From Dehalococcoidia bacterium (GTDB taxonomy: Bacteria; Chloroflexota; Dehalococcoidia; Bin125): a stretch of 8,472 nucleotides of DNA. A program made the position numbers and the translations under genes. Shown piece after piece: positions 1-7,057 of the stretch (positions within the stretch are counted from its first letter, which is position 1; every line of letters starts with the position of its first letter). The stretch covers positions 1 through 8,472 of the forward strand of contig RKRS01000238.1 in the NCBI GenBank assembly GCA_007571275.1, given 5' to 3'. The notes beneath the pieces are model-generated. The model saw nothing but the letters and a program-made list of their open reading frames with translations. It did no database searches and was not told the DNA's origin.

Positions 1-153
1 TATGTCGAAGCGGACGGACGAACCGAGTTCGGCTTCCAGGTTGAGGGCTATGAGGACATCTTCCCGCGAGCCCGATTCTTCCCCGCTGACGGTCCAGACC
101 ACAACCGCTGGTTGCGAAGCACCGAGATCGAGATCGGACTACCAGGCCGCTAG
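1..153 (+). CDS. C-terminal end of an unidentified protein (5' end outside the window)
   Basis: Reading in frame 1 from the first base gives 50 codons closed by TAG at 151-153. The frame has the strong G/C third-position bias of the other genes here. The peptide is a plausible soluble protein tail, with aromatic and acidic residues evenly spread: it contains EFGFQVEGYEDIFPRARFF and ends in EIEIGLPGR. The overlapping frame that starts with ATG at position 2 is Ser/Arg/Thr-rich and low in complexity, so I treat it as a shadow. I do not recognise the family from these 50 residues and assign no function. The gene converges on the MFS transporter, with a hairpin (180-216) just after its stop codon. 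Confidence 0.6.
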   Translation, partial: YVEADGRTEFGFQVEGYEDIFPRARFFPADGPDHNRWLRSTEIEIGLPGR

Positions 154-179
154 CCGCCCCACGCCTAGCTCACGATTCA

Positions 180-216
180 ACGACTCGGCCCACTCGTTCG
201 TAGTGGGCTAAGTCGT
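180..216. terminator. Bidirectional hairpin between convergent genes
   Basis: An inverted repeat lies in the 78 bp between the stop codon of the unidentified gene (153) and that of the MFS gene (232). The inner stem is GCCCACT (188-194) with AGTGGGC (202-208), closing a 7-base loop. The outer stem is ACGACT (180-185) with AGTCGT (211-216). They are joined by one C/A mismatch and one G-T wobble, giving 13 Watson-Crick pairs. There is no clear T-tract on either side, so it is not a textbook intrinsic terminator. The position between two convergent stops nevertheless argues for termination or 3'-end protection in both directions. Confidence 0.6.
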
Positions 217-231
217 GTTCGCCGCCAGTAA

Positions 232-1581
232 CTAGGCGCGCTTTTGCGAGGCCGCGCGCACAGCAGGATGAGTGCGCGGCGTGATGAGAGCGGCGACGCG
301 TCGAACCAGCGCCTCCAGCGGAGTGCGGCGCTTGGCCGGTAATCGCAGCATCAGGCAGAGGAACGCCGAGAGCGCCCACAGCGCCGCGCAGCTGTAGAAG
401 GCGACGTCGTATGTGCCGATCAGGTCATACGACAACGCCACGGCCAGGGGCGTGATGGCGTTGATCCCCATCGCCACCGGAAAGCCGATACTGCGCACCG
501 AGCCCAGGTAGCGTCGGCCAAAGTACTCAGCCCAGAACATGTCCTGAATCGGGATGTTCCCGCCGATTCCCAGCCCCATGATCGCCAGGGCGCCAGCGAT
601 CAGCCACAGCTCGCCCGTTGGCGCTGCCTGAATGACCAGCACGAACCCGGCCGCCCCCACGACAAAGGAGAGAAATCCAACGACGCGGGTGTCGAATTTA
701 TCCAACGCCCAACCCCAGGGTGGCTTGGTCAACATCGACAACAGCGAGAACGCCGCAACCGCGAGCGGCGCCTCCACCGAACTCAGACCGTGCTCGCGCA
801 GGTAGAGGACGCCGTTGAGCAGAATGGCGAAAATCCCCACGACCGAGATGCCGAAAATCAGGACGATGAGATAGAAACACTTCGTTCGCACTGCTTCACT
901 GCGGGTGAGCGATGTCTGCTCATCACGCTCCGCCTCACGAATCTGCTCAGACGTGAGCTGGGTTGGGCCGCCATCCGGCAACATCCCATAGTCCTCAGGA
1001 CGGCGTCGCATGAGCAATGCGGACGGGATCAGGATCGCGGCCAGGCAGGCGCTGAGCACCATCCACGCCGTGCGCCAACCTAACGGCTCGATCAGCACCG
1101 CAGCGGTGAAACTGGGCCAGAAGAATCCGGCCATTGACACACCCATTGAGGTCCAGCCGAGCGCCTGCCCGCGTTTGGCGACGAACCACTTGGAGACCGA
1201 AATCGATACCACGAGAAAACCAGCCACCGAGGCCGCTGGCACGAGAAACATGCCGCGCACGATGACGTAGTGCCAGTACTCGTTCACCTGGCTCATCAGG
1301 AAGAGCGACGGGATACAGAAAGCGGCGGCGACCAGCATGATTGGCCGCGCGCCGAAGCGGTCGATGCGCGGACCCAGGGCGAAGCCAATCGCCATGAGTA
1401 ATGCCTGGCCAATGGAGTCGGCCGCGAAAAACTGGGTCCGGGTCCAGCCAAATTCCTCAATGAACTCGGGAGCAAAGACGGCGACCACGGATGTCTGCAC
1501 GCCGACCGTGACGAACTGCGCCGTAAACGCCGCCGTGACGACGATCCAGCCGTAGAAGACGGGACGGCCAAAGAGCGTCAT
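232..1581 (-). CDS. MFS transporter, monocarboxylate/oxalate-formate antiporter-like
   Basis: This is a 449-residue inner-membrane carrier of the major facilitator superfamily, a normal length for 12 transmembrane helices. The N-terminus (FYGWIVV at 9-15) is typical of the bacterial branch related to monocarboxylate and oxalate/formate carriers. Loop 2-3 has a motif-A-like segment, GPRIDRFGARP (70-80), and loop 4-5 has KWFVAKRGQALGW (131-143). The central cytoplasmic loop (about 191-233) begins RRRPEDYGMLPDG, a signature common in this branch. The frame is open back to 1722, but that would overlap the upstream SDR and add an Arg-rich tail unlike the family, so I start at ATG 1579-1581. No clear Shine-Dalgarno precedes it. 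The gene lies 43 bp after the SDR stop on the same strand and is probably cotranscribed and dependent on the SDR transcript. The substrate is probably an organic acid, but this is not determinable from sequence. Confidence 0.88.
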   Translation of the reverse strand: MTLFGRPVFYGWIVVTAAFTAQFVTVGVQTSVVAVFAPEFIEEFGWTRTQFFAADSIGQALLMAIGFALGPRIDRFGARPIMLVAAAFCIPSLFLMSQVNEYWHYVIVRGMFLVPAASVAGFLVVSISVSKWFVAKRGQALGWTSMGVSMAGFFWPSFTAAVLIEPLGWRTAWMVLSACLAAILIPSALLMRRRPEDYGMLPDGGPTQLTSEQIREAERDEQTSLTRSEAVRTKCFYLIVLIFGISVVGIFAILLNGVLYLREHGLSSVEAPLAVAAFSLLSMLTKPPWGWALDKFDTRVVGFLSFVVGAAGFVLVIQAAPTGELWLIAGALAIMGLGIGGNIPIQDMFWAEYFGRRYLGSVRSIGFPVAMGINAITPLAVALSYDLIGTYDVAFYSCAALWALSAFLCLMLRLPAKRRTPLEALVRRVAALITPRTHPAVRAASQKRA

Positions 1582-1624
1582 CGGCAAGCGCTCGGCGGCG
1601 CGACGCTCGCGCTGGGCGCCAGGG

Positions 1625-2479
1625 TCATTGCTGCGGCATCTCGACGCCGACCGCTTCGAACAGTTGGCGAATTCCCTCGCCAAAATCGTCCTGGCGCGGG
1701 CGACCCAGCGTGAGACCGCCATCCACGATCAGCGCCTGCCCGGTGACGAAGCTGGAGTCGTCGCTGGAGAGCCAGAGCGCCGCGTGGGCGATGTCGGACG
1801 GCTGTCCCGAGCGCGCGATCGGCTGAAACTGGCCCATCACCTGTGCCATAATCTCAACCGTCTTGTCCGCATCTTCCGCCGAGAGTCCCATCGATTTACC
1901 GAAAATTGGCGTCGCGATCCCGCCCGGACAGATGCAGTTGACACGGATGCCGTGCTCGCCCAGCTCGTACGCGGCCACCTTGGTGAGGTGCATCACCGCC
2001 CCCTTGGCGATGCTGTACACCACTGGTCCGTTCCCGGCGTTGACGCCAGCAACCGACGCCGTACTGACAATCGCGCCACCGTCGCCCTGGGCCTGCATGG
2101 CCAGCGCGGCATGTTTGATCCCGAAGAAGACGCCCTTGAGCAGGCCGCCCATCGTCTGTTCGTACTCAGCCTCTGTCACTTCGGTGATGCCGCCCAACGC
2201 GCCGGCGTAACCAGCGTTGTTGAAAATCGCGTCGATCCGACCGTAGCGATCCACCGCATGCGCCACCGCGCCCTGCACGTCGGCCTCCGACGAGACATCG
2301 GCATGCACGTAGCTCGTATCTCCGCCGATCGATTCGACCAGCGCGTGGCCGCGCTCATCCTGGATATCGGCGACAACCACGCGCCCACCCTCTGCGGCGA
2401 ACAGCTGCACTGCGCCTTCGCCGATTCCGCTCGCGCCGCCCGTGATCACCGCTACCTTACCGTCGATGCGTCCTGACAT
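1625..2479 (-). CDS. Short-chain dehydrogenase/reductase (classical SDR) lacking the usual catalytic Asn
   Basis: This 284-residue NAD(P)-dependent oxidoreductase has the classical SDR fold. The cofactor motif TGGASGIG is at 13-20. Asp38 at the end of strand 2 suggests NAD(H) preference. NNAG is at 87-90, the active-site Ser is Ser142, YSIAK gives Tyr155 and Lys159, and a PGG motif and C-terminal VDGG (252-255) follow. The residue normally Asn in the helix-4 segment (xxNLKGVF in relatives) is Leu113 here (GGLLKGVF), which is unusual. A 29-residue tail follows VDGG, so the protein is longer than the common 245-260. I chose ATG 2477-2479 over ATG 2498-2500 because an AAGGA site sits 7 bases upstream of it and the family N-terminus matches. 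It is first in a pair with the MFS transporter and divergent from another SDR. The substrate, probably a secondary alcohol or ketone, is unknown. Confidence 0.9.
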   Translation of the reverse strand: MSGRIDGKVAVITGGASGIGEGAVQLFAAEGGRVVVADIQDERGHALVESIGGDTSYVHADVSSEADVQGAVAHAVDRYGRIDAIFNNAGYAGALGGITEVTEAEYEQTMGGLLKGVFFGIKHAALAMQAQGDGGAIVSTASVAGVNAGNGPVVYSIAKGAVMHLTKVAAYELGEHGIRVNCICPGGIATPIFGKSMGLSAEDADKTVEIMAQVMGQFQPIARSGQPSDIAHAALWLSSDDSSFVTGQALIVDGGLTLGRPRQDDFGEGIRQLFEAVGVEMPQQ

Positions 2480-2486
2480 GATCAAG

Positions 2487-2491
2487 TCCTT
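2487..2491 (-). promoter_or_regulatory. Ribosome binding site deciding the SDR start
   Basis: On the minus strand this reads AAGGA, 7 bases before ATG at 2479-2477. It would lie inside the coding region if the upstream in-frame ATG (2500) were used, so it supports the shorter protein. Confidence 0.65.
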
Positions 2492-2540
2492 CACCTGCAA
2501 TGACTACTTCGCGTCTGCGTAGGATACGCACCCATGTGTC

Positions 2541-2568
2541 TTTAGACTGCCCACGCTGACGAGATCAA
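2541..2568 (-). promoter_or_regulatory. Weak candidate sigma-70-type promoter for the SDR-MFS pair
   Basis: On the minus strand, TTGATC (2568-2563) and TCTAAA (2546-2541) are separated by 16 bases. Each matches 4 of 6 consensus positions of the -35 and -10 boxes. They lie in the 114 bp divergent region, about 60 bp upstream of the SDR start. Such matches arise easily by chance, so this is only a candidate. I found no comparably good pair facing the plus-strand SDR. Confidence 0.25.
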
Positions 2569-2593
2569 CCGGCAGAGCAGGAGGAGCAGCATC

Positions 2594-3337
2594 ATGGTCG
2601 ACCGACTCAAGGACAAAGTCGCGCTCATCAGCGGCGGCGCGCGAGGACAGGGAGCGGCTGAGGCAGAGTTGTTCGCCGCCGAGGGCGCTCAGGTGGTGAT
2701 CGCCGATGTGCTCGATCGCGAAGGCGCAGAGACCGCCGCCAGGATCGGCGAAGCTGCCAGTTATCACCACCTGGACGTCTCCAACGAGGAAGCCTGGCAC
2801 GCGCTCGTCGCCGAGATCGTCGAGCAACACGGCAAGCTGGACGTGCTGGTCAACAACGCAGGCATCTACCGCAACGCGCCGATCGTCGAAATGACCGAAG
2901 AGGTATACCGCCAGGTAATCGACATCAACCAGATCGGGGTCTGGCTGGGGATGAAAGCGGTCGGTCCACAGATGATCGCGCAGCAATCGGGGTCAGTCGT
3001 GAATATCTCCTCGACAGCAGGCTTCCGCGGCGGACCAGGATCCATCGCCTACACCGCGAGCAAGTTCGCGGTGCGCGGCATGACCAAGGTCGCCGCGCGC
3101 GAGTGGGGGCGCTACAACATCCGGGTCAACAGCATTCACCCGGGGCCGATTGACACGATGATGCTCCACCAGGTACCCGGCTTCGAGGCGGATAGCGACC
3201 GCTTCCTCCGCAATACGCCACTGCGTCGCGCCGCTGACCCCTCAGAGGTTGCCTATCTTGCCCTGTACCTGGCATCGGACGAGTCCAGCTTCAGCACCGG
3301 CTCAGAGTTCGTGGTCGACGGCGGCGGCCTGGCCTAG
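2594..3337 (+). CDS. Short-chain dehydrogenase, 3-alpha/20-beta-hydroxysteroid dehydrogenase-like (FabG3/HsdA type)
   Basis: This 247-residue classical SDR has the full catalytic tetrad: Asn112 (DINQIG), Ser140 (NISSTAG), Tyr153 and Lys157 (YTASK). The nucleotide-binding motif is SGGARGQG at 13-20, with Asp38 favouring NAD(H), and NNAG is at 87-90. FAVRGMTK, RVNSIHPG and the C-terminal YLASDESSFSTGSEFVVDGG closely resemble the 3-alpha,20-beta-hydroxysteroid dehydrogenase group, whose members also act on non-steroid hydroxyl compounds, so the exact substrate is not implied. The start is clear: AGGAGGAG (2579-2586) lies 7 bases before ATG. The gene stands alone on the plus strand, divergent from the SDR-MFS pair and convergent on the HAD gene. 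Relative to its divergent SDR neighbour it is a paralogue of the same fold, not a duplicate, since the two differ at most positions outside the motifs. Confidence 0.92.
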   Translation: MVDRLKDKVALISGGARGQGAAEAELFAAEGAQVVIADVLDREGAETAARIGEAASYHHLDVSNEEAWHALVAEIVEQHGKLDVLVNNAGIYRNAPIVEMTEEVYRQVIDINQIGVWLGMKAVGPQMIAQQSGSVVNISSTAGFRGGPGSIAYTASKFAVRGMTKVAAREWGRYNIRVNSIHPGPIDTMMLHQVPGFEADSDRFLRNTPLRRAADPSEVAYLALYLASDESSFSTGSEFVVDGGGLA

Positions 3338-3354
3338 TACTACGTTGAGGGGTT

Positions 3355-3402
3355 GCCGCTATTGGAGAAGTGATGAACGAGTAATCGCTCCGAATAGCAG
3401 GC
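3355..3402. terminator. Long bulged hairpin between convergent genes
   Basis: Left arm GCC-GCTATT-GGAG (3355-3367) pairs with CTCC-AATAGC-GGC (3388-3402). This gives 13 Watson-Crick pairs interrupted only by single bulged bases G3392 and A3399. The loop is about 20 bases. The hairpin sits in the 91 bp between the stop codon of the plus-strand SDR and that of the minus-strand HAD gene, where a bidirectional terminator is expected. There is no long T-run after either arm, so the termination mechanism is an inference. Confidence 0.5.
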
Positions 3403-3428
3403 CTGGCCAGAGGGGCGCTGTTTCGACT

Positions 3429-4145
3429 TTAGGCCAGCAGCTGGCGGGCCAGGTCTGGATAATCGGTCGCGTTGACGGTGAAGCTCGGATCGGGCGACAT
3501 GTCAGGGTCGTTGCCCTCGCCGCGCTCGCCGACGACGGGCACGTAGGCGGTCGGCATCCCGGCGCGGGCGGCGGCCTGCAGATCGCCCTTGTGCGCAGCG
3601 CACATCATCACTTCCGAGATATCCAGTCCCAGCAATCTGGCGCTGGCCTGATAGGCCTCAGGCTCGGGTTTGTAGTGACCCAGGAACTCGCACGAGAGAA
3701 TGCCGTCCCAGCTGATCCCGTTGTGCTTGCTGCAATCCACCGCGATCGCCCATGACATCACCGTCAGTACAGTCACCCGGTAACGCGAGCGCAGGGCTTC
3801 CAGAGCCGCTGGCGCGTCGGGCCAGGCGTTCATTCGATGCCAGACCTGATTCAGCTGGTCGCGCTCGTTCATGTCCAGCTGGAGCTGAGGATGCGCGTCC
3901 ATGACCTCATCGAGCACTCGCCGATGCAGCTGGTCGGCATTGAGCCATGGCAAATCGCCGCGCCGCACCAGTTGTAGACGCCTGAACATCGTGAAGCGCC
4001 ACATGTTGGTGAACTTCGCTGCGTCGAGTTCGACGCCCTGCGCTTCGGCGATGGCCGAGACTTCGTCGCGAATCGTGTGATGCCAGTCGAAGACGGTGCC
4101 GCCGATATCCCAGGCGAGCGCTTTCACATTGCTGAGGTCAGTCAT
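3429..4145 (-). CDS. HAD-superfamily hydrolase, type II haloacid dehalogenase-like
   Basis: This 238-residue cytoplasmic hydrolase has all four HAD motifs. Motif I is DIGGT with nucleophile Asp13, motif II is Thr128 (VLTVM), motif III is Lys159 (YKPEPEAY), and motif IV is Asp188 in AAHKGDLQAAARAG. The residue two after the nucleophile is Gly15, not the Asp used as general acid by HAD phosphatases. This favours the C-Cl cleaving 2-haloacid dehalogenase branch, as do TVFDW after motif I and Trp49-Arg50, which line up with the halide-binding Arg region of that family. The motif IV Asn of characterised L-2-haloacid dehalogenases is His185 here, a common variant in uncharacterised relatives, so dehalogenase activity is not assured. 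GGGAG lies 6 bases before the ATG. It is the last gene of the probable four-gene operon, 44 bp after the LLM oxidoreductase. Confidence 0.85.
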   Translation of the reverse strand: MTDLSNVKALAWDIGGTVFDWHHTIRDEVSAIAEAQGVELDAAKFTNMWRFTMFRRLQLVRRGDLPWLNADQLHRRVLDEVMDAHPQLQLDMNERDQLNQVWHRMNAWPDAPAALEALRSRYRVTVLTVMSWAIAVDCSKHNGISWDGILSCEFLGHYKPEPEAYQASARLLGLDISEVMMCAAHKGDLQAAARAGMPTAYVPVVGERGEGNDPDMSPDPSFTVNATDYPDLARQLLA

Positions 4146-4189
4146 GTCAAACTCCCGTGAAGTAGAACATATCCATTGTGGATCGAGGG

Positions 4190-5257
4190 TTAGCTGAGCA
4201 GGGCGAACTGCTCCCGCACTGCGGGCAGAATCTCACGAGCGACGCGCACGGTATAGCCATCGTCCGCCTCGTCTGGCGACGGCGGATTGGGAATCGGATG
4301 CAGCACAACGTGTTCGAACTCGATCCCGTCACTCGCGGCGTTCGAAAGCACGGACACCAGCTGCTCGACCACTTGCTCAGCCGTCCCTCTCAGACAGAAC
4401 GCATCGGCGTGCGCTTCGCTGAGGAAATCGACAGCGCGACCGGCCTTGCGCAGATCTGCGTCGTGGTGAAAGTCTGGCCAGACGTTTCGCTCACGCTTCA
4501 ACGTCTCAGGATTGGGTCCGTCCCAGCTCAGGCCAGGGGGGTCGAACAGCATCGGCGAGTACTCGTAGTACCCAGCGGCCATCGCTTTGCCCATGCTCAA
4601 CGCATCGTCGGGATCATCGACCAGCACTGTATGGAAGATGATCCCGAGCGGGACCGAGAGCGGATCACGTCCGGCCTGATCCGCTCCCTGACGGATGCTC
4701 TCCACCGTGCTGGCAATCGTCGCCTGATGGGTACCAACGCGCATGAAGACGCCATCGGCGACGCGCCCGCCCATCTCCAGCGTGCGCGGTCCGCCCGCGG
4801 TCAGCCAGACCGGCACAGGTCGATGAAACGGCAGATAGGCGGGACGCTCGGCGCCCACTTCGATCTGTTCGCCAGCCAGCAGGGCGCGCATCAGAACGAT
4901 CGCGTCCTCCATCTCGGCGACCCGCGCCGGACGCAGTCCACTGAGGCGAACGGCGGTATCGCCAGCGCCGAACCCGAGCGCAACACGGCCGGGCGCGAGC
5001 TCATCAATCGTTGCGATGGACGAGGCCGTGACGGAAGGGTGTCGAGTGATCGGATTAACCAATAGCGTGCCGAGCTGAATCGACGACGTCGATTGCGCTG
5101 CGGCGGCGAGCAGCACGTAGGTGTCGCGTCGCCGCAGCTGCGAGTCGGGCAACCAGGCGCAGTCCCAGCCCAGCGACTCAATCCGCGCGACATCTGCAGC
5201 GAACGCCGCCGGTGAGTCGGCGTGCTGTCGGTTGATGCCAAACCTGGGGACATGCAT
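4190..5257 (-). CDS. LLM-class flavin/F420-dependent oxidoreductase
   Basis: This 355-residue protein has the bacterial luciferase-like TIM-barrel fold. Recognisable segments are the start FGIN (6-9), IESLGWDCAWLPDSQ (26-40), the IQLGT strand (60-64), NPITRHP (68-74), IDELAPGRVALGFGAGD (84-100) and WLTAGGPRTLEMGGRVADG in the middle. The GFGAGD turn and NPITRHP are typical of the methylene-tetrahydromethanopterin-reductase-like F420 branch. FMN-dependent monooxygenases share much of this, so the cofactor is not certain. Known reactions in the class are hydride transfer from F420H2 or flavin-linked oxygenation; the substrate here is unknown. An open frame extends back to 5323, but ATG 5255-5257 has GGGGGAGG 7 bases upstream and matches the family N-terminus. 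It is third in the minus-strand block, between the amidohydrolase and the HAD gene. Confidence 0.88.
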   Translation of the reverse strand: MHVPRFGINRQHADSPAAFAADVARIESLGWDCAWLPDSQLRRRDTYVLLAAAAQSTSSIQLGTLLVNPITRHPSVTASSIATIDELAPGRVALGFGAGDTAVRLSGLRPARVAEMEDAIVLMRALLAGEQIEVGAERPAYLPFHRPVPVWLTAGGPRTLEMGGRVADGVFMRVGTHQATIASTVESIRQGADQAGRDPLSVPLGIIFHTVLVDDPDDALSMGKAMAAGYYEYSPMLFDPPGLSWDGPNPETLKRERNVWPDFHHDADLRKAGRAVDFLSEAHADAFCLRGTAEQVVEQLVSVLSNAASDGIEFEHVVLHPIPNPPSPDEADDGYTVRVAREILPAVREQFALLS

Positions 5258-5264
5258 CAGGCTG

Positions 5265-5272
5265 CCTCCCCC
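5265..5272 (-). promoter_or_regulatory. Strong ribosome binding site of the LLM oxidoreductase
   Basis: On the minus strand this reads GGGGGAGG and ends 7 bases before ATG 5257-5255. It fixes the start 66 bases inside the longest open frame. Confidence 0.7.
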
Positions 5273-5347
5273 GCTGGCGAAGCTTGCGCGTAGATCGTCA
5301 TTTGGGCGTCGGCATACACACAAGTCCCGGCCGGGGAGCAGCCGTGC

Positions 5348-7057
5348 TCAGGCCGAAGTCAGCACCTGACCTGAGGTCACGCCGGTCGGCTCGCCATCGC
5401 GCATCGTGATGCCGCCACTGACGATCGACATGTGGTAACCCCTGGCCTTCTGCACCAGTCTGCGCTGACCGGCAGGCAGGTCGTGTTCAACAGTCGGACG
5501 CTCGGGTCCGACTGTATCGAGATCGAACAGGATCATGTCAGCCTTATAGCCACGCCGCAGCAATCCGCGGTCGGGGAGCTCCCAGGCCGTCGCCATGTCC
5601 CAGGTCAGCATCTTCACGGCCTGCTCGATGCTCAGCTCGCCGGCGCGTCGCACCCAGTGCGCGAGCACATGGGTCTGCAAGGACGAGTCCATGATCTGCG
5701 AAACGTGTGCGCCGCCATCGGAGAACGTCACGAGCGAACGAGGTTCACGCATGATCTCGAGCACGGTTTCCTGGTACTCATTCGCCAGCGGCACCATGTA
5801 GAGCGTGTCAAGCTCCTGCTCGACGCCGACGTCGATCATCGTCTTGATCGGGTCTTCCTCGCGCTCCCGAGCGACCTCGCCCAGGCGGCGGTTCGGCGTC
5901 CCGTCAACGTGATCGAGGATGAAGACCCAATCCCAGTCGGATGGCTTCCGCGCCTGTGCGGGCATCACCTTGGAGAAGTCCTCTTCCTCCGTGTTGGCAA
6001 TGTGCACCAGCTGCGCCACGATCTCAGGATCGCTGAGCAGCTTCATCTGCTCGTCGAGCGGCTGCTTGCGGATGTCGCGCCACATCGAGAGTCGGTCGAA
6101 CGGCATCTCCGTGCGCCACGACCAGTTCGTCGCCAGCTCGCGTGAGTGCGCCTGGCCGAACATGCGACCGCCCTGGTCGGCGGCCTGCTGCGCGTGGTCG
6201 AACAGCCGACGCCAGCTGTCGGGCGCGGCGCGGCGGCTGTGCAGCGCCGGGAAGAACATCGGCCGACCAGAATCGATCGCCAGATCACGGAATCGACGTT
6301 CGTAGTGGTTGGGATCATTCGGGTCCTGGCCCATTGTCGGCTCGCCGCTGATTTCGACCACGCCGCGGTTGATCGCGCCCATCGCCAGTACCAGCTGGCG
6401 TACCTCGTTCCAGGTAGCCAGGCGCGATGGCACCGGCGCGCCTTCACGCGTCTTGTGCGCCGGCGAGCGTGTGGTCGAGAAACCCATACCGCCAGCCTGC
6501 ACGCCCTCTTTGAGGATCTCGGCCATCTCGGCGATCTCGTCGTCCGAGGCAGGATCGGTAAACGCGCGCTCGCGCATCACGTAGGTGCGCAGCGCCGTGT
6601 GTCCGACGTAGCCGCCGTAGTTCAGGCCTTTCGGCTTGTCATGCAAGAACTGCATGAACTCCGGGAAGGTCTGCCAGGTCCAGTCAACGCCGGCCCGCTG
6701 CGCCTCGGCGGGAATGTCTTCGACCGCCTCCAGCGTGCGCATCAGGATGTCCTGGTCGTCAGGATGGCAGGGCGCGAGGGTGAAGCCGCAATTGCCCATG
6801 ATCACCGAGGTGACGCCGTGGTAACAGCTGGATGTACCGTACGGGTCCCACGAAATCTGGGCGTCGAAGTGGGTGTGGCCGTCGATGAAGCCGGGCGACA
6901 CGATCAAGCCGCGAGCGTCGACCTCTTCTTTGCCTCGCTCCGCAATCCGCCCAATTGAGGCGATGCGGTCACCCTCAATGGCAATATCAGCCTGGTATCG
7001 GGGCGCTCCTGAACCATCCACAATGGTCCCGCCACGAATCACGATGTCGTACGTCAT
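5348..7057 (-). CDS. Amidohydrolase-family protein, N-acyl-D-amino-acid deacylase (D-aminoacylase)-like
   Basis: This 569-residue metal-dependent amidohydrolase starts with the composite beta-sandwich strand (DIVIRGGTIVDGSGAP, 4-19). It then shows the first metal motif GFIDGHTHFD (His61, His63), the D-aminoacylase hallmark GVTSVIMGNCGFTLAP with metal ligand Cys90, VGHTALR (151-157), GMGFSTTRSP (190-199), the catalytic SDGGAH (Asp447) and the closing LPDRGLLRRGYKADMILFD. Family members hydrolyse N-acyl-D-amino acids or related amides. However, the protein is about 80 residues longer than classical D-aminoacylases, and the places where those have two metal-binding His (HxR and SHxK-type motifs) read VVEISGEP (233-240) and FFPALHSR (268-275). 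It therefore belongs to a long divergent subgroup whose substrates are, as far as I know, unestablished. The ATG at 7057 fits the family N-terminus; its Shine-Dalgarno is weak. It lies 66 bp after the alcohol dehydrogenase and 90 bp before the LLM gene. Confidence 0.88.
   Translation of the reverse strand: MTYDIVIRGGTIVDGSGAPRYQADIAIEGDRIASIGRIAERGKEEVDARGLIVSPGFIDGHTHFDAQISWDPYGTSSCYHGVTSVIMGNCGFTLAPCHPDDQDILMRTLEAVEDIPAEAQRAGVDWTWQTFPEFMQFLHDKPKGLNYGGYVGHTALRTYVMRERAFTDPASDDEIAEMAEILKEGVQAGGMGFSTTRSPAHKTREGAPVPSRLATWNEVRQLVLAMGAINRGVVEISGEPTMGQDPNDPNHYERRFRDLAIDSGRPMFFPALHSRRAAPDSWRRLFDHAQQAADQGGRMFGQAHSRELATNWSWRTEMPFDRLSMWRDIRKQPLDEQMKLLSDPEIVAQLVHIANTEEEDFSKVMPAQARKPSDWDWVFILDHVDGTPNRRLGEVAREREEDPIKTMIDVGVEQELDTLYMVPLANEYQETVLEIMREPRSLVTFSDGGAHVSQIMDSSLQTHVLAHWVRRAGELSIEQAVKMLTWDMATAWELPDRGLLRRGYKADMILFDLDTVGPERPTVEHDLPAGQRRLVQKARGYHMSIVSGGITMRDGEPTGVTSGQVLTSA

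Noticed and set aside
2..211. Plus-strand frame starting with ATG at position 2
   Set aside because: The composition is Ser/Arg/Thr-rich. The overlapping frame 1 has better codon bias and a more protein-like sequence.
1582..1722. 47-residue N-terminal extension of the MFS transporter
   Set aside because: It overlaps the end of the upstream SDR, is Arg/Ala-rich and unlike the family. The ATG at 1581 matches the usual N-terminus.
1628..2476. Long plus-strand open frame opposite the minus-strand SDR
   Set aside because: It is an Arg/His/Asp-rich translation with no recognisable motif, mirroring the codon structure of the real gene. It is a shadow frame typical of GC-rich DNA.
4171..4183. Small inverted repeat ATCCA-ttg-TGGAT between the LLM and HAD genes
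   Set aside because: It has only 5 base pairs with a 3-base loop, which is too weak to call an attenuator or terminator.
5326..5335. Ten-base perfect palindrome CCCGGCCGGG upstream of the LLM gene
   Set aside because: It has no room for a loop and is short and pure G/C. It is likely to occur by chance at this composition.
4178..6958. Several long plus-strand open frames opposite the LLM oxidoreductase and amidohydrolase
   Set aside because: All are antisense shadows rich in Arg, His and Gln with no family signature, while the minus-strand frames are clear enzymes.
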